Assembly: GCA_013399305.1 (NCBI GenBank)
Contig: VXAI01000090.1
Coordinates: forward strand, 3,061,499 to 3,125,498
Direction: 5' to 3'
DNA: 64,000 nucleotides
Source of the DNA: Rostratula benghalensis
Taxonomy: Eukaryota; Chordata; Aves; Charadriiformes; Rostratulidae
Position numbers and translations under genes: made by a program. The notes beneath the pieces were generated by a model. That model was given only the letters and a program-made list of their open reading frames with translations. It was not told where the DNA came from and searched no databases. This document shows positions 38,144-48,370 of the stretch, one piece after another (the first letter of the stretch is position 1; each line of letters opens with the position of its first letter).

Positions 38144-38149
38144 AATAAA
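38144..38149 (+). terminator. poly(A)-signal-like AATAAA with GT-rich downstream element
   Basis: GCAATAAAATGTTTTGTGC places a canonical hexamer directly before a GT-rich stretch, the arrangement of a functional vertebrate polyadenylation site. Upstream, 37781-38068 is open for 95 codons but unrecognised. AATAAA is frequent by chance in AT-rich DNA, so this is a candidate 3' end of a + strand transcript and nothing more. Confidence 0.25.
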
Positions 38150-39033
38150 ATGTTTTGTGCTAGGCAAACCTCAACACTGTATTTTCCAGCTTTGTGCAAA
38201 GCTTCTGATAAGAAAGGAGGCATTTCACAGAATTTCTGGGTCATACAGCAGTAAAGACACTTTTACCATGAATAGGGATGAAAGTCTAAGTTCCACTCTT
38301 TCATGTTTAAAAATTTAATAACCAATAAAAATGCAGAAGGATACAAAATCTGCAGGAACAAAGCATATAAATTGTGACATTTCCTTTTGGAAGAAACATG
38401 GAGAGTAATAAAACTCTGATGTACTCATCAGATTTTTTTTCTCTCGTGTATGTATGGGATACACTCACAGTGCTACTGCACAGTCAGAAGATTTTCTGGA
38501 GGGTATTTTTTTGGAGGGTAAAACTGACCTGGCAAGATTTTGTTCTAAAGGAGGATCTTTAACTAAATATACAGACTGGAAGAAGGATGAAGTATTAAAA
38601 ACAACATAAAGGAATAAAGTAATTACGCGTGACTGGGTCTGGAATATTTATAATGCAGATGGTAGCAGCTTCCTTTGAGACACTTGTTTATCAAGCCTGT
38701 TGAATGTATATACGCTGACAGGACACATAGTTCTCAAACTGCATAACATCAGATATAGCTGGAATACTGCAGGTTGCAAGGCTTCATACTCTAAAGCTGT
38801 GGCTTTCTTGAAAGAGGTAACTTTGGAGTACCTTTCTTGCCAAAAGTGTTTGGGGTAAATATCTAAAAACAAGACTGAAAAATGGGACCTAATATTCTGA
38901 CAAAATGGTCAACCTTTGCCCCTCATTGTGCCAGGGTTTATCCTGGAATCAATTTCACTAAGCAAGACACTAATCCTGGCAGTCTGTCAGACCCCGCATC
39001 ACATTTCTGTCACTTTGTTTTTTTCTATTACAG

Positions 39034-39155
39034 AAAGTAGCATTTCGTTTTTGAGGAGCACTGCAAAAGCAGGGTTTGCATCAGTCATAATGGCAGAAAA
39101 AGACTGTAATGAAACTCTGTCTTGGCATGAGCATGAGATCAAGTGTGACATACTG
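39034..39155 (+). other. possible internal exon (122 nt), unrecognised
   Basis: A strong acceptor-like tract (TTGTTTTTTTCTATTACAG, ending 39033) is followed by 122 bases that are open in one frame, then a donor-like GTAAC at 39156. The reading frame starting at 39036 gives about 40 residues (SSISFLRSTAKAGF at the start), with no family I know. The same frame is also open for about 40 codons upstream of the acceptor, which weakens the exon idea. The other two frames contain stops. Confidence 0.15.
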
Positions 39156-40970
39156 GTAACCAAGACTTAAGAATTACTGCCCATCCAGGTGAAATCTTTT
39201 TTCCCACCCCCTACTAAAGTAGTAAAAGTATACAGTAAATTGCCAAAAAATCTTCCTGTGTGGCCTTTTAGAAGCAGGAAAGATCAAGGAGGAAACATGT
39301 ATTTAAAACTAACCTTCGAAAAAGAATAGCTTTGAAAAATGTAGTTACAGCATGGTTGCACAACAGATTCAATTCACATGAGATTGGGCTGTCAGAAAGC
39401 CCTTTTACCCCTGGCTTGTTCAAATACAGCCAGGCCAGGCAATAAGCTGGAGAGGAGTCACTTGGATCTAAAAGAGGAGGAGGATTATTATTTGGAAGCA
39501 ATTTTATTAACAGGCTGCGTGGATCTAAACTTCAGGGATGGGGGCTGCGGGTTGTATTTTGGAGTCTTTTAGGTCACTGCCCACCCCTGGCATCGTCTGT
39601 GGGGAGGCTGATGAAGATGTACTATTTGCAAGATATTTGGTTAATCTCTATGAGGCAAAAAGCACTGGAGCCCGTGTTGCCCAGGTAATGATCTGAAGAA
39701 AAGGGAAGTAGAGCCTCCTCTCTTTTGTCCTTAATTTTCTCCTCAAACTGTTCATCCACTGGGCCTGGTGGATGGGCTGAAGTCATTGCGAATGTGATGT
39801 ACTCTGGATGTGCAGAGTGAGCTAGCTATTGGCAGATACAAGTGCTAATGGGCACAGAACAGTTGTAAACAGTGAATGCCTCAGAGCAAAGGAAGAGCAG
39901 CAAGAGGCTGTGGCAAGCATTCAACTACTGGTGTGTTTGTTTTGGGGGGTGACAAAGTAGTGTGTCACTGTTAATCACATGCTCCAGCATTTTCTGCACA
40001 GGTGGCAGAAGCAGGGATGGACTGCTATGCTGTGCATGCTTTAACTGTAATTTAACAAACATAGTCCATGATTCTGTACTGGGTTTGCACATATGCCCTT
40101 AGAAATGTGATATTTTTCAAAACAGTCTCCATAGGAACTGCTCTGTCATTCAAGGTTTTTATATTTTTGCTGGCAATTACAAAAAGCCCTTTAGCTGAAA
40201 CAAAAAATGTTCTGTCCTTCATGGGTCTAAAAGGTGGATGAAGTAATGAGATTTTAAGCTGATTTTATTTTAATGATGTTTAATAAAAGGGCAAAGGTGT
40301 CAAATCTTACAAACAAATCTCCTATGCTAGTAGCATTGTAAACTCACATTGTAAAATGAGAGTTCCTGTTCTTGGAAGAAGGTTCACAAAACGTTCTTGC
40401 AAAGAGAGGAATAACTCACCACTTCACTGTGTGCTGACAAGTCTGCCTATTCCTTTTCTAGTTCATCAATATAACTCAATGAACAGAACTATCTGATAGA
40501 CTAAGACATGAGCCCACCTAGTGCACTAAAACCTCTTCTGAGCAGTGGGGGAAAAACTGAGCCAAGCAAAACTATGGGCATTGCAAAAATTGATCCTTAA
40601 TAGAGAAGAATGTGTGCCCAGCACAGATACGATGTGAAAGACTTTTTGCATTAGCATTTTTCCTTTATGCTTTATTAATGTCACATCACATTTAAATTCT
40701 GCTAAGTGTGCAATGTAAAATAGTTTGCATCCAATATAAAATCAGACTGACACATTTAGAAAATCATGCTGGATAAGGAGATGACCCCAAGACTCTGTGT
40801 GTTAGCTGCATGGAGTGCTGTGCACTTCTCTGACTATCTTAACATTGTGATGTCACTATGTGACCTGCTACAAATGGCTGAGGATGCATCTTGGTTATCA
40901 TAAAATCTCTTTGCTGAATGCACTTTGGATGCAATTATTTAGATAGCTCAGTACATTCTCAGCTTAAAAT

Positions 40971-40983
40971 AAAAAAAAAAAAA
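40971..40983. repeat. poly(A) tract, 13 bases
   Basis: A run of 13 A follows AGCTTAAAAT. It is followed 15-30 bases later by a T-rich run, so the two can pair as an imperfect AT hairpin. Confidence 0.9.
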
Positions 40984-41111
40984 TGGAAATTTTTCTTTCT
41001 TTTTTTAAAGAAGAATCTCTATAAAGAGGAGAGGGCAAAAAAATGAAAAACAATAAAAATCAGAATCATGATTATTACTTATTGTATTTGGGGTGCAATG
41101 AAGAGAAAAGG

Positions 41112-41503
41112 CATAGAATAATAAAATCATTCAGGTTGGAAGAGACCCTTGGGATCATCGAGTGAAAACATCAGCCCTACTCTACAAAATTCTTCCCTAC
41201 AACATATCCCCCAACACCACATCTAAACGACTCCTAAACACATCCAGGGATGAGGACTCAGCCACACTGGGCAGCCTATTCCAATGTCTGGCCATTCTTT
41301 CTGTGAAAAATTCTTTCCTAATGTTCAGCCTAAACCTACCCTGTTGCAGCGTGAAGCCATTCCCTCTTGTTCTATCTCTACCTGTGAGAAGAGACCAGCG
41401 CCAACCTCTCTATAAAATCCTTTCAAGTAGTTGTAGAGAGCAATGAGGTCTCCCGCAGCCTCCTCTTCCTTAAACTAAACAGTCCCAATGCATACCTTTC
41501 TAA
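41112..41503 (-). mobile_element. CR1 LINE 3' end (antisense)
   Basis: The + strand begins CATAGAATAATAAAATCATTCAGGTTGGAAGAGACCCTTGGGATCATCGAGT, the reverse complement of the CR1 3' end. It continues through CACACTGGGCAGCCTATTCCAATG, TTTCCTAATGTTCAGCCTAAACCTACCCTG and CAGCGTGAAGCCATTCCCTCTTGT, each a standard antisense CR1 block in the right order. The octamer end is eroded (TAGAATAATAAAATCA). It is 5'-truncated at about 41503, where CTTAAACTAAACAGTCCCAA still matches. The plus-strand open frame at 41162-41446 is an antisense shadow of this element. Confidence 0.95.
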
Positions 41504-44500
41504 TGTGAGAAGAAGAGGGAGTATCAAAGACATAACATATCTCAGATTACCTGTGTAGTACAACATACCAACAGAAAAAATCCTTTTCTGCATTTCACTG
41601 AAAGTGGAAGGAGGTTAGCACTTCCAACAGTGTGTGTGAAATCCCATAGCCATCCAGGAGCCATGTTTTTTTCTCCCACATTACATTTTCCTGCATAAAA
41701 CTAGAGATCAGTGTGCTGTCACACAGCTAAAGTATCAGGAATTGTAGATGGTAATGATACTATAGTTTCCAGTTCAGAGAAAGATGCCTACGTGGGCAGG
41801 GCCTTTACCACCTGGAGCACTCAACCACCAGTTATGGTTGGTTGCTGGTAGTACAGGGGCAGCACACCAATTTGCAGCGTTACCACAAAGCCCATCTGTT
41901 ACACAGAAATAGAATACAGCTCCTCCCTTTCAGTCAAGAAGGGTCAGACATTTCCAGGTTTGGAAGAGAAAGCTTGCATATTTGCTTATTCTGGTTGTTT
42001 TTTCAGCCTTGTTCCCCAAAATGTTCCCCTTGTTCATAAAAGTTCATAAACCTGTCCATAAAAGTCACATGATTATTTACTCAAACTGTGAATTTCAAAT
42101 ACTACCACATCTTGACTGTTAGTGTTATAATACTATTTGTTATTCTACTCAAGATTTATTCCTTCCCCAAAAGAAGAGTGATGATATTTTACTGACTATT
42201 TCAGCAGTAGAAATCAAGCAAAAGATGTGGAATTGTTATGTTTTCTGAAATATTTTAACTACAGCTTCGTTTTGGGTTTCATTCCACAGACTACATGAGA
42301 AAGCTTCTATATGCACTTCAGAAAAAACACAAGGCAGAGAATTGCTCACTACTGAACCACAACACATGAATGCAGTGCTTATTTTTACTCATATTTTGCA
42401 TCCCAGTGGTAAAAGGAAACTCATCAATTCATTATTGAAGTGTGCAAGATGTTTGTTTACTTCAATTGGATGAAAAGGTGACATTTCAGAAGTGCGTACC
42501 CATGTATTTCAATTTCATAGAGTTTCTGATGCTGAAAGACTGTGTATTGGCTTTGGGGATAAGGTGAAACATTTGCTTCTTTTTAGGTATTTATCATTCA
42601 TGCAGTCTCTTATTGTTAGAATTTGTTGAACCAATTAAGTGTTTGTAACTGCTTATTTAAAACTGCTTTTCATCATACTCAAAATAGCACATGAATATGT
42701 TATGGTTGTGACTACTCTAATACATTAGTTCTTGAAATTTATTATGAGTTGAATATTTGAATATGTTTTTTTCTTTCATCTTCTTCAGCTGTGTCAGTAA
42801 TAATTTCCAGTTTATTTTCCAGGGGATAATAGACGACCTACTGAGATAAGACTTAGTAAAGTTAATTGTCGTTCTAAATGCAATACATTTGAAAATCAAT
42901 TTCAGTGTTTTCATATGGGGAAAAAAACAGAAGCATAGCAACTCCAGATACTTTAAAATGTAACACTTTATGTAAAATTTTTGAAATGCATCCTTAAATT
43001 TAGACACAAACTGTCTGTTTGAAGGGCTGAATTTCAGAGTTGTCACATACCTTTTGCACTTCATAAGATAGAATATAAAGACCACCTAGATACATAAGGA
43101 GGATGACACCATCTGTGTAATAAGTGTAAGAAACTGTGGCAATATTTCAAAGTGTATTGCACTTTGTGAATCTGTCATATCTCCAAAAAGTTACACTTTT
43201 CCTTTGCATGTTTTCTTCTCAGTTTGTGCTTATTATGTTCCAGGGCTCTTGAATATTCATTTAAAGGAAGAAAGTTAGGGAAAGATGGATCCTTTAACCT
43301 GATGAGGCATATTTGTACACTTACAAAATGAGCTTCAATTAACAAGAAAACATGCACAACACCTTTTTTTTTTTTTTAATACATATAGTGTAAACCCTGA
43401 GATTCTCACATGTACTTCTAAGTTAGACACTTTTTTTTAATCCACTTTTTTTTTTTTTTTTTTCCCAGTGGATGAAATATCATCAAATGAACATGTCAGA
43501 GTACAAGAAGAAAGTTACAATGTGGTATCATACCGGAGCTGCAGCCAATAAATAACGGCATTCTCTCCTATGTGTTATATTATCTGTCCAGACACATGTT
43601 TGGATTGAGTGTCATAGCCTTAAATATCCCTTCCTCGTCTGTTTTCTGTCTTGCTAAAGTTGCCCGGATTGGTTTTTGTTTTGCTGTTTAAACACCATGT
43701 TTAGGGACACTGTATTTTTTTGTCATTCAGTTGCATGCTACGCCATACTAGTAAGAATCAAGTCTTATGGAAAATGATTGGCAAACCAGAAAACATCACA
43801 ACAAGCTTCCTTCCTTCTTTCATTTCCAATGAGAACTCTGTACTGTTTCAGAGGAAATTCCTGAAGCATAAACATGCTCTTATTCAGAATGAATTTTCCC
43901 AAGACCTCTGCTTTGACAGAAGGCTCTGTAACTAAGCTGTAAGGGATTTTTTTGTCTGCAATATTTGAGAGATTCTTTTTGAAGTCTCTTTGACACCTTT
44001 AGACCTCCCGCTGTGATAACTGAAGTACACACTCAACTAGCAATTAATAAGCATGCTAGGTAACCATCTGACAGGAATATTTCTGGGGTTTGTGTCTATA
44101 TAAAATAGATCAAGATTATCTGCAAAAATCAGTTTGGAAAGAAGAACAATAAAAGATTTACTGGTTCAAAGCAACTGAGTAGAAAGGGTGTAAGACTGAA
44201 TCATAAAACAGATCACACCAAGTTCAGTCCAAAGTGTAGCTCTGCCAGTGACCAGTAGCATATGAATAAGAAGAATACTAAAAACGTGGCAAGTACATAA
44301 AGATCTTTGCCTTAGATCACTTGCTTTTGGCAAAGCAGAGAGTAACTATCTCTGCCTCACAAAATGAATGCTTGATGATAGCTGGGTAAAGTGTCTTCTT
44401 AATAGCCACAAGGAAATTTTGGTCAATTCCTTCTCAATGCCAGAGCTAAGGGTGATGCTTCAGGTGCAATATTTACCCAGACTTACAGCCTTCGTTACTT

Positions 44501-46359
44501 TTCTTGTCTAAGGATGGTGGCCAGAATTGAATAAAAGTAACAAGTTGTATTGCTTCAATCTTATTCAACTGACACCAAAGGTGAAATGGGGTTTTTAGGC
44601 TAACACTGTAATAACTAAGGAAATACTATGTGCAGGTCTTTTCCTCATTCTTCAGAAACTAACTGAACTATGGATTTATAGAGACATTTGAAAGGTATTA
44701 TTCTTCTCAGATAACACTTTATTGTCTGCAGTTTTAGCTTTTCTAAATGAGATGCTTTAATCAAAGGTAGGATTGCATAAACCCAGTGCTTCACAGCTCC
44801 CATTTTTAATACGTCAAAAGAAATTGGTTTAGGATCACCAAAAAATATGAGCATTACTTTTTTAAGATAAGAGAAGGAAATTTGGTCAGATATCACTGAG
44901 CATTGTAATAAAATTTTGCTGATCAATGGAAAATAGAACTTTAAAGGCGCAGAGAAACCACTGACACCACCATTAGTCATTAATTTTGCTTGGAATAGGA
45001 AATAAGATGAAGAAAATTGCATCACTTTTAAATAATGCCCAAGTGATGATGCTTAGGACATAACTTAGCTACACTTGAGAAGAGGTCTGTTGAAGCAGAT
45101 AAATGCAAGAGTTGCAAAATCACTTAAAAGCAAAAAATAAATGTTTTTCTTCTTAAAAGCACAAGTATTTAAGTAATATTATGATGAAAATTTTAATATA
45201 ATTGCTTTTTATGTAATGAAATGTGATTGAATGCTACAAACAAGAATTGTTGCCAAGGTTTTTCATAAATTAAATTTAAAACAAATATTTTTATTTCGTG
45301 TAAACCAATGTCAGCCCCAAACAAGTATTGTTCAATACTCATTCCAGGTAAGACTACTGGAGGTCCTACTGTGCTTATTAATTGCTGAGAAATTGAAATT
45401 TAATGAAAATTTGATCTATGTGCATAAAAAAAACATGCAGTTTTGGGGGGAGATAGGTACAATTTATTTTCATTTTTATTCTTGTGGTGTAGTCAAATCC
45501 CTCTAAACGACCACAAGATACTCTGCTTGTTATTCTGGACAGCTAAATGATGGAAAGATACAATTGCAACAAATTTTGTTCTTAAAAGCAATTTATTCAT
45601 TAAGACAAAAATGATATAGTATCTGTCTCCATCCTTCTGCTGATCATGATGCTAGCTTGCCATAACTTCCTGATTAAAAACCACTACAGTTTTAAATATA
45701 ATTTCAAAATAGTGCTAGGGTCATTCTGAATGATGAAAATAATTGGAACATTGCTGAAGTGGTGCCTGATAATTCAGAATCAGTTGGCTTTTTGCCATGG
45801 TCTTCTTGATTGAGATTGAATTTATACTGCAGACAACTCTCTTATTTAATATAGTATTTTTTAATAAAAATTAAATCGCTGTGTGTGTTTACCTTAATGA
45901 CTTCAGCCCCCTTAATATGAGGCAGACTTTGCAGTGCTTGAAGTACAATAGGAAGGGGAAAGTGACCAGAAAATGTCTGAGTAGTATCTGCATCATACTT
46001 ACATTGACTGTACTCATCTCCTTCCTCCTCACATTACCTTAGATTACTTCTGGGTAATGTAAAGCCCTTATTTCCAGGCTGGGGCATAAAGACTTGCCAT
46101 TTATAAACCTTAAAGGGATCCAGTTGTGTGATGGATTTTCAGCCCTTGTACATAAGTTGAATTTAACTGAAATCACATTTAACCATTAAATTTTACCATT
46201 GTGCTAAACTCCCAACAAAAAGAATAAGTGATTAATTTATTTTAAAGTACGATATTTTAGGAGGTGGGATTTGTAAGCAAATTACATCATTTAATTAACT
46301 AGCCATTATATCTCCCAAAGTGGTAGGCTTTATCACTAAATCAAACTCAATTGAACTCA
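41504..46359. other. unique AT-rich non-coding DNA
   Basis: No supported gene is present. There are paired T tracts at 43364 and 43446 and a short GTTCATAAAAG-type repeat near 42035-42065. The two longest non-CR1 minus-strand open frames, 42717-43085 (122 codons) and 44645-45025 (126 codons), use AT-rich codons, are rich in K, F, I and L, and show no domain, so I treat them as chance. Confidence 0.65.
43364..43463. repeat. pair of poly(T) tracts (T14 and T18)
   Basis: T14 at 43364-43377 and T18 at 43446-43463 lie 68 bases apart, with a further T8 run between them at 43431-43438. The second is followed by CCCAG, a good acceptor shape. The following frame is not extended, so no exon is called. 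Confidence 0.9.
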
Positions 46360-46458
46360 GTGACACGGTTTAGTGAGTTGTTTCTTATCAGACTTAGGTT
46401 GATGGTTGGACTAGATGATTTTAAAGGTCCCTTCCAACCTAGACAATTCTATGATTCA
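46360..46458 (+). mobile_element. CR1 LINE extreme 3' tail
   Basis: About 100 bases match the CR1 3' untranslated end: GTGACACGGTTTAGTGAG, then GGTTGATGGTTGGACTAGATGATTTTAAAGGTCCCTTCCAACCTAGACAATTCTATGATTCAATG. The GGTTTAGTG...GGTTGATGGTTGGACT form differs from the CR1 3' ends at 20600 and 54300 and suggests another CR1 subfamily. No coding part remains. The octamer is intact once (ATTCTATG) and mutated in its second copy. Confidence 0.93.
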
Positions 46459-47422
46459 ATGCTTGCCTGAGTCTGGGCTACTTCCACACTTCCTGGCAGA
46501 TTTACTCTTCTCCCCAAAGCAGCACAAGCTACTTTTTCCACCATGTTCTGTTGTGCTGACAGGAAAGTTCATGAAGCCATTCCTGTCTTGTGTTCCTCAC
46601 TGGAAGACTTGGGAAGTCACCCTGTGACTCCTGCTGGACAGCCAGAATCCAGACCTCCCTGCTTCCTGTGCTCAGGCAAGTGGTGAATAAAGAAAACAGG
46701 TCTCATTGCAGGGAAAAAATTCTAATCTAGTTACGGCTTGATGATGGAAAAGCCAAAAGGTCTCCCAGGATGGGGGCTCAGGTGTCCCAGATTAAAAAAT
46801 AATTACAGCAAGAGACAGGTAATGCAAGTCTTTCTGGGGAACTTTCTCAACTTCTTTTTTGTTACTGCAATATATAAGACTAGCAGAGCACAGCAAGTAT
46901 TTACAAAATCATTTTCCCTACCTAAAGCTTCTGGCACTTAAAACGGTAAAAGGGCAGCTATAGCTTAACTCACAAAGCTGCTACATTTTAGTCAGATGGC
47001 AAGGAAATATGGAGAGATTTAAAATAAGTAACAGGAATTCAACAGCTGGGGACTGGATTATACCAGGCACCTCAAGCCTGCTTTTTATTGCTCAGCTCAG
47101 TGTCTGAGCATTACATATGAATAGGGATGCAAGGTAATTTCTTCTGCTCTCTGCATGACTCAGGCCATTGTGCAGGTAATGAGAACTGTGAGATATAATC
47201 CTGAAATCCCATCAGGGCCTGGTGTCTGACATGATGACAAGGATAATCCCATCTTCCTAGTTACTTTGCTCACGTATCTCTATAACCTAGGAAAAAAACA
47301 TGCCTCTTCTTGTAGCCAGGCAGTAGTTAAATTTTAGGGTCTGTACACAAGGAATTTTCATTTGGCTCTCACTCATCATCTGTCTGCTCATGCATTCGTC
47401 CTGTTGCTGACTCTGTGGACCT

Positions 47423-47446
47423 GCACGTGGACCATAGGTCACGTGC
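47423..47446. promoter_or_regulatory. inverted pair of CACGTG E-boxes
   Basis: GCACGTG (47423-47429) and CACGTGC (47440-47446) form an inverted repeat around a 10-base spacer; the core CACGTG hexamers start 16 bp apart. Such pairs bind bHLH dimers (USF, MYC/MAX, CLOCK types). There is no recognised promoter next to it, so function is unproven. Confidence 0.3.
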
Positions 47447-48239
47447 ATGCAGATTGAGGCCCATGGGATGAATAAACCTTTAATATGTGGTCACGGCATA
47501 GCACATATGTCATGTGAAATTTTTGGTGTGGTACCTGGCATAGGTCTGGGCCAGGTGAGCTACCACCCCTCCTGACAGTGCCCAGGCCCAGCCCATGGAA
47601 CAGTGTGACCATAGGGCCTACCATGAGATTTGAGAGGTAGACACTCTTTCTGGCAGGCCTGAAGTTGCTGGCACAAAAATTTCACAGTCTCAAGTTTTGT
47701 TTGTTTTATAAACAAGTTTAAACAAGTGAGCTGGCACTTGTCAGTGAGTTCTACGTTGTACAGACTGGTGAAGTCCTTCATACACAAGCAGTTCTCTCCC
47801 TCTAGACCAGAACTTAAAGGTGACCATGGATGGCCAAGGAGGCTCTCAGCAGGCAGACAAGTCTTGCTCCTTCATATGAATAATTTGTCTTAGGAACAGC
47901 AATGGCAATAGAATACTTGTTATCACATTCCTTCTTTCCCAAGTGAACTATTTTTGGAAGTTAATGTGTAGCTCAGACTGATGGTCCATGCTGCCACAGT
48001 CTGATTTCAGTCAAAGAATTTATTCTTTGTATTCCCACATCCTCCTGTCTTTTTCAGTTCTACCTATTGAGAATTCTCTCATAGGTAAAGGCAGGAAGAA
48101 ATCCATCACGTACACAGCTCTCCCTCCAGCACGCCTTCCCCCTCTCTGTCTTGCTTTCTCTTCTTTAATTGGGCTATAGAGAAAACATTTAGCCATCTCT
48201 CTCCCTCTCTCCCCTCATTAGGCTAATAATGACATATTC

Positions 48240-48370
48240 CTTTTCCAGAGTGTCTTTAGGAGCACACTATAGCAGCCACTGCTCATTATTAACACTGGAA
48301 GAAGCAAAAGCTGGTGGCTTGATCCTGAATTTATGTAAATGCATGTAAATGAGGAGACATTTTCTTGAAA
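48240..48370. promoter_or_regulatory. candidate regulatory element with tandem octamer-like sites
   Basis: ATGTAAAT occurs at 48333-48340 and 48343-48350, exactly 10 bp apart, each one base from the POU octamer ATGCAAAT. The preceding 90 bases (CACTATAGCAGCCACTGC, CTCATTATTAACACTGG) are complex, repeat-free and ATTA-containing. The helical spacing is suggestive, but conservation and occupancy are unknown. Confidence 0.2.

Larger units (their letters stand above)
24351..41111. other. long unique AT-rich non-coding stretch
   Basis: No supported gene or interspersed repeat is recognised in these 16.8 kb. Scattered items listed separately are T tracts (25439, 30439, 31307, 35832), an A/C-rich simple tract (32477-32513), blocks resembling conserved non-coding elements (29180-29470, 35930-36210), a possible micro-exon (35711-35723), a small GC-rich minisatellite-like patch (37153-37210), a poly(A)-signal-like site (38144) and a possible exon (39034-39155). 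The many 60-108 codon open frames, such as those around 30872-31210, 32969-33235, 37439-38068 and 39268-39572, show no recognisable family. Confidence 0.65.

Noticed and set aside
41162..41446. 94-codon + strand open frame
   Set aside because: It lies wholly in an antisense CR1 3' end.
42717..43085. 122-codon minus-strand open frame
   Set aside because: Lysine-, phenylalanine- and isoleucine-rich from AT-rich DNA, with no family features.
44645..45025. 126-codon minus-strand open frame, the longest outside CR1
   Set aside because: No recognisable domain, AT-driven composition, and no splice or promoter context. Open frames of this length are expected by chance in 64 kb.
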